A stretch of 64,000 bases of DNA from Klebsiella sp. BIGb0138 (lineage in GTDB: Bacteria > Pseudomonadota > Gammaproteobacteria > Enterobacterales > Enterobacteriaceae): contig NZ_SMCV01000008.1 in NCBI RefSeq assembly GCF_004342285.1, positions 231,419 through 295,418 on the forward strand, in the 5' to 3' direction. The stretch's first letter is position 1. The number at the start of each line of letters is the position of its first letter. Below are positions 46,456 to 55,301 of this stretch, piece by piece. Position numbers and translations under genes: made by a program. The notes under the pieces were generated by a model, which made no database searches, was not told the origin of the DNA, and worked only from the letters and a program-made list of their open reading frames with translations.

Positions 46456-47631
46456 ATGAACAGAACCCTTAGCGTTATTTTTATGACCATCTGGCTCGAT
46501 GCGATTGGCATCGGGCTGATTTTTCCGATTCTGCCGCAGCTTCTCAAAGAGGTGATGCAGACCGCGGATATCGCCCACTACATTGGCATCCTGGCGGCGC
46601 TGTATGCCCTGATGCAGTTTATCTTCGCTCCGCTGGCTGGCGCGCTAAGCGATAATTTTGGTCGACGGCCGGTGCTGCTGATCTCCCTGGCCGGTGCGGT
46701 GGTTAACTACCTGATCATGGCCTTTGCCAGCCATCTGTGGCTGCTGTTGCTCGGGCGGGCCATCGCCGGGCTGACCAGCGCGAATATCGCGGTGGCGATG
46801 GCATGGCTGACGGACATTACGCCCGCCGGGAAACGCGCCAGCCGTTTCGGGCTGTTTAACGCCACCTTCGGCGCGGGCTTTATTATCGGCCCGCTGCTCG
46901 GCGGACTGCTGGGGGATTACGGCGTCCGGCTACCCTTTATCGTCGCCGCGGGACTGAACAGCGCGAATGTACTGCTGGCCCTCTTCGCCCTGAAAGAGTC
47001 GCGCCGGCCGGCCAGGCAGAAAATGGCGTTCGCCGGGCTTAATCCCCTGCGCCCCATGCGCTGGCTATTCTCCGTCAAAGGGCTGCTGACTATCGCGCTG
47101 GTGTTCTTTTTCCTCAGCGCCAGCGGCGAGGTCTATGGCACCTGCTGGGCGCTGTGGGGTCAGGATATGTTTCACTGGAACGGCCTATGGATTGGCCTGT
47201 CGCTCGCCGCCTTCGGGGTGTGTCAAACTCTGGCGCAGGCATTTTTACCCGGCCCGGCCACCCGTCTGCTGGGAGAGCGCGGGGCGATCCTCGGCGGGAT
47301 AGCCTGCTCCAGCACGGCATTAATTGTCCTGTCGCTGGCCCAGCAGAGCTGGATAGTCTTCGCGGTAATGCCGCTGATTGCCCTCGGCGGCATCGGTACG
47401 CCGGCCCTGCAGGCGCTGGCCACCCGCCAGGTGCAGGCCGACAAGCAGGGGCAGCTTCAGGGGGTGCTGGCGTCAACCGTCAGCCTGGCATCGATTGTCG
47501 CCCCGCTGGTGTTCTCAAGCTTATATTTCGGCTTGCGTAGCGAATGGCCCGGGGCTATCTGGCTGTCGGTTGTAGTTCTCTACATCTTCGCGGTGCCGTT
47601 GATCTATCGCTGCACCCGCGCGCCGTCCTGA
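46456..47631 (+). CDS. TetA-like MFS drug:H+ antiporter (DHA1)
   Basis: 391 aa, 12 predicted helices. DHA1 signatures: WLDAIGIGLIFPILPQLL at the start and the loop GALSDNFGRRPVLL (motif A) between helices 2 and 3, plus GFIIGPLLGG (motif C). Similar in plan to class tetA proteins, but identity with a true tetracycline pump cannot be claimed. It is cotranscribed with the upstream tetR-type gene. Confidence 0.82.
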   Translation: MNRTLSVIFMTIWLDAIGIGLIFPILPQLLKEVMQTADIAHYIGILAALYALMQFIFAPLAGALSDNFGRRPVLLISLAGAVVNYLIMAFASHLWLLLLGRAIAGLTSANIAVAMAWLTDITPAGKRASRFGLFNATFGAGFIIGPLLGGLLGDYGVRLPFIVAAGLNSANVLLALFALKESRRPARQKMAFAGLNPLRPMRWLFSVKGLLTIALVFFFLSASGEVYGTCWALWGQDMFHWNGLWIGLSLAAFGVCQTLAQAFLPGPATRLLGERGAILGGIACSSTALIVLSLAQQSWIVFAVMPLIALGGIGTPALQALATRQVQADKQGQLQGVLASTVSLASIVAPLVFSSLYFGLRSEWPGAIWLSVVVLYIFAVPLIYRCTRAPS

Positions 47632-47642
47632 TGGGCCAGACG

Positions 47643-47671
47643 AAAAAAAAGCTGGCGCATTACGCGCCAGC
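47643..47671 (-). terminator. Terminator of POT transporter gene
   Basis: Minus-strand perfect stem GCTGGCGC/GCGCCAGC with a 5-base loop followed by eight T. It lies 27 bp after the POT stop. Confidence 0.88.
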
Positions 47672-47697
47672 CTGCGGGAAGCCAGTAGCCATTGCCG

Positions 47698-49251
47698 TCA
47701 GGCGTTGGTCACCGGTTTTTGTGCGGTTTTGTTCTGGGCATTTTCCAGCATCCGACGCACCGGCACGATCAGAACGCAGAGTACGGCAGCGCAGATCAGC
47801 AGCGCAATCGAACAACGCGCGAACAGGTCCGGCAGCATATCCAGCCGATCGGCTTTCACCTGACCGCCAATCAGGCCTGCCGCCAGGTTCCCCAGCGCGC
47901 TGGCGCAGAACCATAGCCCCATCATCTGGCCGCGCATCCTCTCCGGCGCCAGCAGGGTCATGGTCGCCAGACCAATCGGGCTCAGGCACAGCTCGCCCAG
48001 CGTCAGCATCAGAATACTGCCCACCAGCCAGAACGGGGATACGCCGGCCCCACCGTTGCTCAGCACGTTTTGTGCCGCCAGCATCATCAGGCCAAAGCCG
48101 GCCGCGGCGCAGAGAATGCCGATGACAAACTTGCTGATGCTGCTCGGGCGCACGCTTTTGCGCGCCAGCGCTGGCCATGCCCAGCTGAATACCGGCGCCA
48201 GCAGAATGATAAACAGGGCGTTAATCGACTGGAACCACACCGCCGGGATCTCGAAGTCGCCGATCGTGCGGTTGGTGTAGTCATTGGCGAACAGGTTGAA
48301 CGAGGTCGGTTTCTGTTCAAATGCCGACCAGAAGAAGGCGGCAGAGACCAGCAGAATAAAGCACACCAGCAGGCGCGCGCGCTCTTTGCGGCTTAATCCG
48401 GCAAACATAAACAGATAGATAAAGTACAGCACCACCGAGGCGGCAATCACGTACACCAGCATGCTGGCAACCGCCACCGGGTTAATCACTATCACGCCCT
48501 GCGCAATCAGGGTGATGATAACCGCCGCGCCGACGGCCAGCGCCAGCAGCCAGGCGCCCACGCCGTTCTTCTTCGCCACCGGGCTGTTCCAGGTCGAGTC
48601 GAGGCCCACTTCGCTGTCGTAGCGTTTCATTGCCGGAACGGCAAAGACCCGGAAGATCACCAGCGCCACCAGCATCCCGATACCACCGATACCGAAGCCC
48701 CAGTGCCAGCCGTGCGATTTGATCAACCAGCCGGAAATCAGCGGTGCGATGAACGACCCCATGTTGATGCCCATGTAGAACAGGGAGAACCCGCCGTCAC
48801 GACGCGCATCGCCTTTCTTGTACAGCGTCCCCACCATGACCGAGATACAGGTCTTGAACAGACCGGAACCGAGCACGATAAACATCAGGCCGATGAAGAA
48901 CAGGCTGTCGCCCATCAGCGCGGACAAGGCGATCGACAGGTGGCCGAGCGCAATCAGAATCGACCCGTACCACACCGCTTTTTGCTGACCCAGCCAGTTA
49001 TCCGCCAGCCAGCCGCCGGGCAGCGCCGCCAGATACATACTGCCGGCGAAGATACCGACGATCGCCGAGGCGTTTTCACGCGCCAGCCCCATCCCGCCGT
49101 CATAAACGGTGGCCGCCATAAACAGGATCAGTAAGGGACGAATGCCGTAAAATGAGAATCGCTCCCACATTTCGGTAAAGAATAGCGAACCTAGCGGATA
49201 AGGGTGACCAAAGAAGGTCCGGCTTTCATTTTTATTAACAGAGGAATGCAT
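47698..49251 (-). CDS. POT/PTR-family di- and tripeptide:H+ symporter
   Basis: 517 aa, about 14 helices. Family motif EMWERFSFYGIRPLLILFM (ExxERFxYYG region) in helix 1, GGWLADNWLG, and FSLFYMGINMGSFIAPLISGWL. It imports small peptides using the proton gradient. Its length and start differ from the four E. coli Dtp proteins, so no Dtp name is given. A candidate CRP site lies about 210 bp upstream. Confidence 0.85.
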   Translation of the reverse strand: MHSSVNKNESRTFFGHPYPLGSLFFTEMWERFSFYGIRPLLILFMAATVYDGGMGLARENASAIVGIFAGSMYLAALPGGWLADNWLGQQKAVWYGSILIALGHLSIALSALMGDSLFFIGLMFIVLGSGLFKTCISVMVGTLYKKGDARRDGGFSLFYMGINMGSFIAPLISGWLIKSHGWHWGFGIGGIGMLVALVIFRVFAVPAMKRYDSEVGLDSTWNSPVAKKNGVGAWLLALAVGAAVIITLIAQGVIVINPVAVASMLVYVIAASVVLYFIYLFMFAGLSRKERARLLVCFILLVSAAFFWSAFEQKPTSFNLFANDYTNRTIGDFEIPAVWFQSINALFIILLAPVFSWAWPALARKSVRPSSISKFVIGILCAAAGFGLMMLAAQNVLSNGGAGVSPFWLVGSILMLTLGELCLSPIGLATMTLLAPERMRGQMMGLWFCASALGNLAAGLIGGQVKADRLDMLPDLFARCSIALLICAAVLCVLIVPVRRMLENAQNKTAQKPVTNA

Positions 49252-49816
49252 AACTTCTCCAAATAAGGTGCGCCGCAGCGCTGATAAACCGCGGAAAGCG
49301 TGTTGACCATTTATTCACCTGGTCAATCATTTACATTAGGCATGATGTTTTTTAACTATTTGATAACCAGATAATGGTTTTGTCTAGCCCCTACACCCCA
49401 TCTTTTAGATGAAAAGTCGACAAACGTCTACTTTTATAGATTTTAAGTTGGCTAACGACAAAATGTGATTGACATCTCAAATCATAACAAACAACCAACT
49501 TATACCTTTATAAACAATGTGTTGTGAAATTGAATATGGAAACTCATCGCCGGAGGGCGCTGGCGATATAACACGATAAAAAGCAGGGTAAATACGAGGT
49601 TGGCGCTATCTATGGCAACAAGCTGCGATAAATGGCGCTATTGTGGTTTTTGTAAAATGGCGGCTCGGCGGCGAGGATGAGAAAGTGCGTCGAAGGACGC
49701 TAAAGACGGCTAACCCGCCGGGGATTATTGCGCGATATATGTGTACCAACGGTCTGTTTTTTTTGCCATTTCGTCCATCGGGTCGACCCAGAGCGCATTC
49801 CCCCCCGGCGAGAGAA
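49252..49816. promoter_or_regulatory. Upstream region of POT gene with CRP-like site
   Basis: 565 bp, AT-rich at 49320-49550, no gene seen. It includes an inverted repeat TTGACC/GGTCAA at 49303-49326 and the CRP-like sequence at 49461-49482. The right part (49550-49816) lies beyond the VOC gene's 3' end and has nothing recognisable. Confidence 0.5.
49461..49482. promoter_or_regulatory. Candidate CRP site upstream of POT transporter
   Basis: AAATGTGATTGACATCTCAAAT: half-sites TGTGA and TCTCA around a 6-bp spacer, one mismatch to TCACA, with A/T flanks as in strong sites. Confidence 0.4.
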
Positions 49817-50218
49817 CTATGACCTGGCGTAGACTGGCCAGCTCCGGTTGTGGAGCACCACCCGGTAGCCATCATGATCGACGAATGTCCGCCCGTTAAC
49901 GTCCCAGTAGGGATTAAACGCCCTGACCGTGCAAAAACCAGCCTGCGCCATCCTGCCGCAGGCGCGCTGCCAGTCGGCGCGGTCCGGGTAATACAGAACC
50001 AGTAAATCTTCCTCGGTCTGCGCGGGTTGGACCGGATGAACATGGCAGTGGGTAAACTCAATATGCCAGGGCAAATCCGCGCCGCCCAGCATAATCCCGC
50101 TGAAGCCGGCATGATCGACGAAGTCCGCGATTCGCATCAGCCCCAGCCCCTGAGTGTAGAGGGCGCAGGTACGTTCAAGGTGGGTGACGGGTCGGGCAAT
50201 TCGCATATGGCTAAACAT
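49817..50218 (-). CDS. VOC-family (glyoxalase/dioxygenase fold) protein
   Basis: 133 aa from MFSHMRIARPVTHLERTC, with GGAG 9 bp upstream; the open frame extends 22 codons further without support. One VOC module pair: IARPVTHLERTCALYTQGLGLMRIADF, IEFTHCHVHPVQP, FVDHDGYRVVLHN. Possible metal ligands are His in IEFTHCH and the late Asp/His of the last strand. Substrate unknown; glyoxalase- or bleomycin-resistance-like fold. Confidence 0.75.
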   Translation of the reverse strand: MFSHMRIARPVTHLERTCALYTQGLGLMRIADFVDHAGFSGIMLGGADLPWHIEFTHCHVHPVQPAQTEEDLLVLYYPDRADWQRACGRMAQAGFCTVRAFNPYWDVNGRTFVDHDGYRVVLHNRSWPVYARS

Positions 50219-50484
50219 GGCAACCGGCTCCTCCGGGTCTGGCGCGCGCTCCGCGATGGAGGGCATCCCCCTTAATCTATCCACGTTTCAGGTGGCCATT
50301 TGTCGAGAAGAGCCCTTGCTCTCCGGGCAGCCAGGGGCGAAGGAACTGGCGATAGCGTCTGAACGTTGCGTGGCTGATCCAAATGAATCCCCGGAGATGG
50401 GTTAATAAAAGCGAGCGCACGCGACACGACATTCGCCCGGCGAAGTCATATACTGGACTTCGACAACCCCGCCCCGGAGGCCCG

Positions 50485-51057
50485 ATGCTCAGCTCTTTTT
50501 CCTGGATTAACCCACCCGCTCAATGGCAGCGCGATAACGATAAGCTCAGCGTCATCACCGATGAGCAAACCGATTTCTGGCGAAAAACCTGGTACGGGTT
50601 TGAACGTTTTTCCGGCCATATCTTCGCCACTGACGTCGCCGGGGATTTTACTTTCCAGGTGAAGGTACGCGCGGATTTCAGCATGCTGTATGACCAGGCC
50701 GGCATCATGCTGATGTCCGATGAGCGGCACTGGCTGAAAGCGGGGATTGAATTCAACGACGGCGCGCCGGCCATCGGTAGCGTGCTGACGCTGGAGCATT
50801 CGGACTGGGCAACCGGTCTGTTCTCCGGTAATCCGCGAGAGTTCTGGCTGCGGCTGACCCGTAAAGACGACGCGCTGAGATTACAGTATTCGGCGGAAGG
50901 CCATCACTGGCCGCTGCTGCGGCTATGCCATTTCCCGCGCGGTGCGGCGAAAGTGGGCGTGATGTGCTGTACGCCCGAACGTCGCGGGCTAGCGGTGGAG
51001 TTTCTGGATATGGCGCTCTCCCCGCCGCTGGATAAGCCGCTGCACGATCTGAGCTGA
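50485..51057 (+). CDS. DUF1349 domain protein
   Basis: 190 aa from MLSSFSWINPP, with GGAGG 5 bp upstream. A concanavalin-like beta-sandwich of the DUF1349 family is suggested by TDFWRKTWYGFERFSGHIFATDVAGDFTFQVKVRADFSMLYDQAGIML and LKAGIEFNDG. No signal peptide, so cytosolic. Function unknown; relatives have been compared with carbohydrate-binding folds. Transcribed divergently from the VOC gene. Confidence 0.8.
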   Translation: MLSSFSWINPPAQWQRDNDKLSVITDEQTDFWRKTWYGFERFSGHIFATDVAGDFTFQVKVRADFSMLYDQAGIMLMSDERHWLKAGIEFNDGAPAIGSVLTLEHSDWATGLFSGNPREFWLRLTRKDDALRLQYSAEGHHWPLLRLCHFPRGAAKVGVMCCTPERRGLAVEFLDMALSPPLDKPLHDLS

Positions 51058-51127
51058 CTCCCGACGTCCTGAGTCACAGCCTTTTCATCCGCTTGCTGCC
51101 CGCCCGCAGAGCCAGAGCAATCTCCCG

Positions 51128-52021
51128 TCAACCGGGGCCGTCGCTGGCGGCGGCAAGCAGCGGGACAATCAGATCGCTCATCGGCGTAGGAATGCCATAA
51201 TGACCGCCAAATCTTTGCACCACCCCATTACGAATATCCCATTCCAGCGGGCGCCCGGCCTCGCGGTCGGCAAGAATAGAGGTGCTCAGGTCCGCCGGCG
51301 CGCGATGGAAACCGGCGATAATCTCCTGCGGGACGTCATCCCCCAGTTTCGCGCCATCGGCCCGCGCAACCGCGAGGCACTCCTGCAGGTAAGCGAAAGC
51401 CAGATCGGTGATATCGCGGCGGGAGAACATCCCCGCGCGACGCCCTGTCAGCACCATTAAACCGGCGACCGCGTTCTGCAATAATTTACGCCACGCCACG
51501 GTATGAAAATCGGCGCAGACCTCAACCTCGCAACGCGTCCCCTGCAAAACCTTCAGTACCCGCTCCGCGGCCGGCGTATCCGGCAATGTCAGGCGCGGCT
51601 TAGCCCGCAGCCAGACCGAAGCATCGGCTTCGCGCTGCGCCGGAAACCACACCACCGAGGGCAGCACCGTCGCGCCAGCGACGTAGTTCGCGAACTGCGC
51701 CTGCTGCTCGATCCCGTTTTGCAAGGCGCAAACCACCGTGTTCTGCTGACATAACGCCGCCAGCCACGCGGCCGTCGCGGGCAGCTGTGTGGTCTTCACC
51801 GCAACGAAAACCAGGTCAAAAGGCTGCTTAATTGCCGCCGGATCGGTTAATACCGGCCCTGGTACGATGATTTGCTGGCCGTCGAAACGTAATACCAGCT
51901 GCGGATGCGCGGTGCGGCCGCACACCACCGGCGTACGCCCGGCTTCATGCAGCGCGGCGGCTATCGTGGTTCCGATGGCGCCTGGGCCAATCAGCGCGAC
52001 GCTGGGATTTTTTGCCATCAT
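51128..52021 (-). CDS. Ketopantoate reductase-like (ApbA/PanE family) oxidoreductase
   Basis: 297 aa from the ATG 6 bp after GGAG; the upstream in-frame extension looks like leader. N-terminal Rossmann fold SVALIGPGAIGTTIAAALHEAG (GxGxxG), C-terminal all-helical domain with WRKLLQNAVAGLMVLTGR containing the family Lys/Asn. Usually NADPH-dependent reduction of 2-dehydropantoate or a similar 2-keto acid. The housekeeping panE should be elsewhere, so this is likely a paralogue with another substrate. Confidence 0.8.
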   Translation of the reverse strand: MMAKNPSVALIGPGAIGTTIAAALHEAGRTPVVCGRTAHPQLVLRFDGQQIIVPGPVLTDPAAIKQPFDLVFVAVKTTQLPATAAWLAALCQQNTVVCALQNGIEQQAQFANYVAGATVLPSVVWFPAQREADASVWLRAKPRLTLPDTPAAERVLKVLQGTRCEVEVCADFHTVAWRKLLQNAVAGLMVLTGRRAGMFSRRDITDLAFAYLQECLAVARADGAKLGDDVPQEIIAGFHRAPADLSTSILADREAGRPLEWDIRNGVVQRFGGHYGIPTPMSDLIVPLLAAASDGPG

Positions 52022-52173
52022 GCACATCTCCTGATTATCCGTGGCCGCCTGAGCGGCTTGGGGTGAACACTCGTCGCACCGCCGACCGTCGCCGGCAATG
52101 CGATTGTTTATTGGCATACGGATACGTAGCTGAGCTATAACTTCTGACGTCCCTACCCGCAGCGGAGAACAAC

Positions 52174-52704
52174 ATGTATATCACATCGCAACGTCTGACC
52201 ATGCGGCCTGTTTCTGAATTCGACGTTGCCGACCTGTTCAGAATTTATGGCGATCCGGCCACCAATACCTTTAACCCTGCCGGTCCCTACCCCGATATCG
52301 CCCATGCACAAACGGTGCTTTGCCGTTGGATAGCGCACCGCAAAGCGCAGGCCTTCGGCAACTGGGCCATTTCACTGAATGAAGCGCCGGAGAGGGTGAT
52401 CGGGTTTGGCGGCCTGAGCGTGAGTACTTACGCCGGGATAACGCTCAATAACCTTGGCTACCGTTTTGCGACCGAGGCCTGGGGAAAAGGGCTGGCAACC
52501 GAGTTCTCTCGATTTGCCGTTGGCTATGGCTTTGCGGAATTATCCCTCAATACCATCTCAGCCGTCGTCAGAGGCAATCACCTGGCCTCGCAAAAAGTGC
52601 TGTCAAAAGCCGGGTTGAAATATGTCAGAGAAATTAATGATGTCGCCAATGCGCCACCCAGCCTGCTGTTCAGCCTCAGCCGTCATGAGTGGTCAGGTCG
52701 GTGA
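52174..52704 (+). CDS. RimJ/RimL-type GNAT acetyltransferase
   Basis: 176 aa. Starts ITSQRLTMRPVSEFDVADLFRIYGDPATNTFNPAGP, the acetyltransf_3 opening, then YRFATEAWGKGLATEFSRFAVGYGF (acetyl-CoA loop) and HLASQKVLSKAGLKYVREI. AGCGGAGAAC precedes the ATG. Acceptor unknown. Confidence 0.82.
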   Translation: MYITSQRLTMRPVSEFDVADLFRIYGDPATNTFNPAGPYPDIAHAQTVLCRWIAHRKAQAFGNWAISLNEAPERVIGFGGLSVSTYAGITLNNLGYRFATEAWGKGLATEFSRFAVGYGFAELSLNTISAVVRGNHLASQKVLSKAGLKYVREINDVANAPPSLLFSLSRHEWSGR

Positions 52705-53369
52705 GGTTCCCGGGAATGGCAGCAGCCACATACCGTATTGCAACAGAGCACGTTTTTGAGCGCCGACCAAACATCCCGGTAGCCTGCCCGGGTGTTCAGA
52801 TACTCGCCTTGCGCTCCCGCTCATCGTGCGACAGATAAAAAGAACTTTCTCAGCAAAAACGAGACTCGATTCAATATCTATAATAACGCTGGTAAATCAA
52901 ATGACATTGCACCAGAAATCAATATTCCTGCCCATATAAGGTGCAAAAAGACAATTATCCTGGATGGGTTTAACGGTTTATTCCATGGCATCTTTTTTGC
53001 TTAAGTCCATTTCCCCGGATAGAGAGATGATGAATATGGCGTCTGGATTATGCAATTACAATATGAGCCATGATGCCCGCCCCTTCGTACAGATAGGCTC
53101 ATGGATAAGTCATACAGATGGCTATTTGCTTCAAAATTTTGCAGAGAGAATAGCCACTATCGCGATTAATCCTGTTTCCCATCAGGATCCAGATAAATCC
53201 TGTAAAGAGGCCCGCGCTGCCGAATATACCGGCGTGAATATCGCTGGACGCAAGCGGTTCCCGATTTATTTGTCCCTTCCTGTGTCCGCCCTAAAGTATT
53301 CAGGCGGCGATGATCAGACCGCTCTTTCACTTTATTCCCGATAAGCATATCCCTGTTAAGGAGGGCATC
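52705..53369. other. AT-rich stretch upstream of MFS gene
   Basis: 665 bp of lower GC than its surroundings. The only sizeable frame (52985-53344) is listed as a doubtful gene. Otherwise nothing recognisable; AAGGAGG at 53356-53363 is the MFS ribosome site. Confidence 0.4.
52985..53344 (+). CDS. Doubtful hypothetical protein
   Basis: 119-codon frame (MASFLLKSISPDREMMNMASGLCNYN) ending 25 bp before the MFS start. No recognised domain, no convincing ribosome site, mixed codon use. It may be a leader region or decayed gene. Kept at low confidence because it fills a large gap on the coding strand of the next gene. Confidence 0.22.
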   Translation: MASFLLKSISPDREMMNMASGLCNYNMSHDARPFVQIGSWISHTDGYLLQNFAERIATIAINPVSHQDPDKSCKEARAAEYTGVNIAGRKRFPIYLSLPVSALKYSGGDDQTALSLYSR

Positions 53370-54596
53370 ATGCGATATATTCCAGGGAGGATACCGGTTA
53401 TCCTTGCGATCGGTAATCTCTTCTTTACCTGCGCCGTATCCGTAGACCTGACGATTGCCACCCTGGTGGGCTATCAGCTGGCACCTTCTTGCGAGCTGGC
53501 CACGATCCCGTTTGCCCTCATTACTGTCGCCGGCGCGTTCTCGAGTATGTTTGCCGCCGGTATGATTGGTCGGGGAAACGAAAAAGCGGCGTTTATACTG
53601 GGGTCAGTATGCGGTACAGCCGGTGGCTTACTGTCATTTCTTGCCGTACTGAAGGCCAGTTTTCTACTGTTCTGCACTGGCTGCTTCCTTGTCGGCATCT
53701 ATCAAGCCTTCAGCCAGTATTATCGTCTGGTGGCTGCCGACCATTCCCCTGCCGAGGCAAAAGGTCAGGCGATTTCTCTGGTGATGGTTGGCGGAGTTGT
53801 CGCGGCGATCCTCGGGCCGCTTCTGACGATTATGGCCCGGGATATTCCCGGACTTCCTCGCTTTGCGGGTGTTTACCTCGTGGTGGCAGGGCTGGGGATT
53901 ATCTCCGCCCTAAACCTGGCGATATTCCTGCGCGGCGCTCAAAAGCATCCCCCGATTCCCGCTGCCGGCACCATCCCGATATCCTCCCCCACCAGCCGGG
54001 AGTTAATGCGCCGCCCGGATTATCGTACCGCCTGGCTTCACCTGGTGGCCGGGTCCCTGGTGATGCTTTTTCTGATGACGGCGGCGCCGCTTTCAGTTAC
54101 GCATCACCACACCATGAATGACGGTGCGCTGGTCATTCAGTTACATCTCCTGGGTATGTATGTCCCTTCGCTGTTTACCGGCATACTGATCAGGAAAGCA
54201 GGCCTGCCATCTCTGCTGTTCGCGGGCATCGCGCTCAACATAGCCGCTATCGCGATAAACCTGACCGGCGAATCCATGCTGGCATACAGTTCAAGCCTGC
54301 TTCTGGTCGGGGTCGGCTGGAATTTTATGTTTGTTGGCGGTTCAACGCTGCTCAGTCTCTCTTATCGTGATAATGAGCGAAAAAAAGCGCAGGGTCTGGC
54401 CGAAACCAGCCGCTTTGTTTTCTCCGCGATAGCCACATCAGGCGCGGGCGTAGGGCTGGCATTTCTGGGCTGGCAGCGACTGGGTCTGATGATGTTACCC
54501 GTTTTACTGATATGCCTGATTTCCACCTGGCAATACAAACGTTCTCTCAGAAAGTCCCCCATCAGCGCTTCCCATTCTGTTGAAGAAGGCTCTTAG
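53370..54596 (+). CDS. MFS transporter
   Basis: 408 aa from MRYIPGRIPVIL, with AAGGAGG 6 bp upstream; an earlier in-frame start lies inside the preceding frame. Twelve helices. Motif-A-like loop is weak (GMIGRGNEKAAF), so subgroup is unclear; ADHSPAEAKGQAISLVMVGGVVAAILGPLL is a clear motif C region (GPLL). Substrate unknown. No regulator is directly attached; the hxlR gene 147 bp downstream has its own operator. Confidence 0.78.
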   Translation: MRYIPGRIPVILAIGNLFFTCAVSVDLTIATLVGYQLAPSCELATIPFALITVAGAFSSMFAAGMIGRGNEKAAFILGSVCGTAGGLLSFLAVLKASFLLFCTGCFLVGIYQAFSQYYRLVAADHSPAEAKGQAISLVMVGGVVAAILGPLLTIMARDIPGLPRFAGVYLVVAGLGIISALNLAIFLRGAQKHPPIPAAGTIPISSPTSRELMRRPDYRTAWLHLVAGSLVMLFLMTAAPLSVTHHHTMNDGALVIQLHLLGMYVPSLFTGILIRKAGLPSLLFAGIALNIAAIAINLTGESMLAYSSSLLLVGVGWNFMFVGGSTLLSLSYRDNERKKAQGLAETSRFVFSAIATSGAGVGLAFLGWQRLGLMMLPVLLICLISTWQYKRSLRKSPISASHSVEEGS

Positions 54597-54673
54597 CCCG
54601 ACAATGGATAATGGCGTCGTTCGGGCCAATCGGCGCCTTCGCCGCCGTCGGGCCGCCGGTAGATCGTCCGCCA

Positions 54674-54698
54674 AGTAACTTGCATTTTGATAGTTACT
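54674..54698. promoter_or_regulatory. Candidate HxlR operator
   Basis: AGTAACT/AGTTACT, perfect 7-bp arms with an 11-bp centre, 46 bp before the hxlR start. Separated TTAC/GTAA-type arms are common for HxlR/MarR-like repressors. It should govern the hxlR-emrA-emrB-fabF unit. Confidence 0.55.
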
Positions 54699-54743
54699 AT
54701 GTCAATTTGCTCCAGAAAGCCACCTATCCATCCAGGCCAGCCC

Positions 54744-55301
54744 ATGAAAAATGAACCGCTTTGCAACGCTCCCTGCCCCATCGCCCGTAGCCTCGGGCGC
54801 ATCGGTGACAGCTGGAGCATGATGATCCTGCGCGACGCCTTCGCCGGCTTTACCCGCTTTGACGAGTTCCAGAAAAGCAGCAACGTCGCGCCCAATATTC
54901 TTTCGCGCCGTCTGAAGGCGCTGGTAGACGACGGCCTGCTGGAGAAGGTTTGCTACAGCAGCGCACCGCCGCGCTACGAATACCACCTCACGCAAAGCGG
55001 CCGCGATTTTCGCATGGTGCTGCTGGCGCTGGCGGAATGGGGTAACCGCCACTTCTCACCCGAAGGCCGTCAGATGCAGCTGGTGGAAAGTGAAACCCAG
55101 CGGCGCGTGGAGCCGATCATGGTCGATAAAGCAACCGGGGAAGAGATTGTCCCGGGTAAATACGCGATGGTGCCGGGCCCCGCGGCCTCACCGATGATGA
55201 AGTACCGTCACCAATATCTGCTGCGCAAGCGTGAGGGCGATAGCGGGCAAAAATTCCAACCCGAACTCTACAGAGATGCCAACAATGAATCCGGCCAGTA
55301 A
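54744..55301 (+). CDS. HxlR-family transcriptional regulator
   Basis: 185 aa from MKNEPLCNAPCPIARSLGRIGDSWSMMILRDAF, the standard HxlR opening with Cys residues that in some relatives sense thiol-reactive compounds (Cys 7 and Cys 11). The winged helix spans about 12-105 (SNVAPNILSRRLKALVDDGLLEK). A C-terminal tail of about 65 residues is longer than in minimal HxlR proteins. It overlaps emrA by 14 bp. Likely a repressor of the four-gene operon. Confidence 0.85.
   Translation: MKNEPLCNAPCPIARSLGRIGDSWSMMILRDAFAGFTRFDEFQKSSNVAPNILSRRLKALVDDGLLEKVCYSSAPPRYEYHLTQSGRDFRMVLLALAEWGNRHFSPEGRQMQLVESETQRRVEPIMVDKATGEEIVPGKYAMVPGPAASPMMKYRHQYLLRKREGDSGQKFQPELYRDANNESGQ

Noticed and set aside
49606..50112. 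168-codon minus-strand frame overlapping the VOC gene
   Set aside because: The VOC frame has clear family motifs and a ribosome site; this one has neither.
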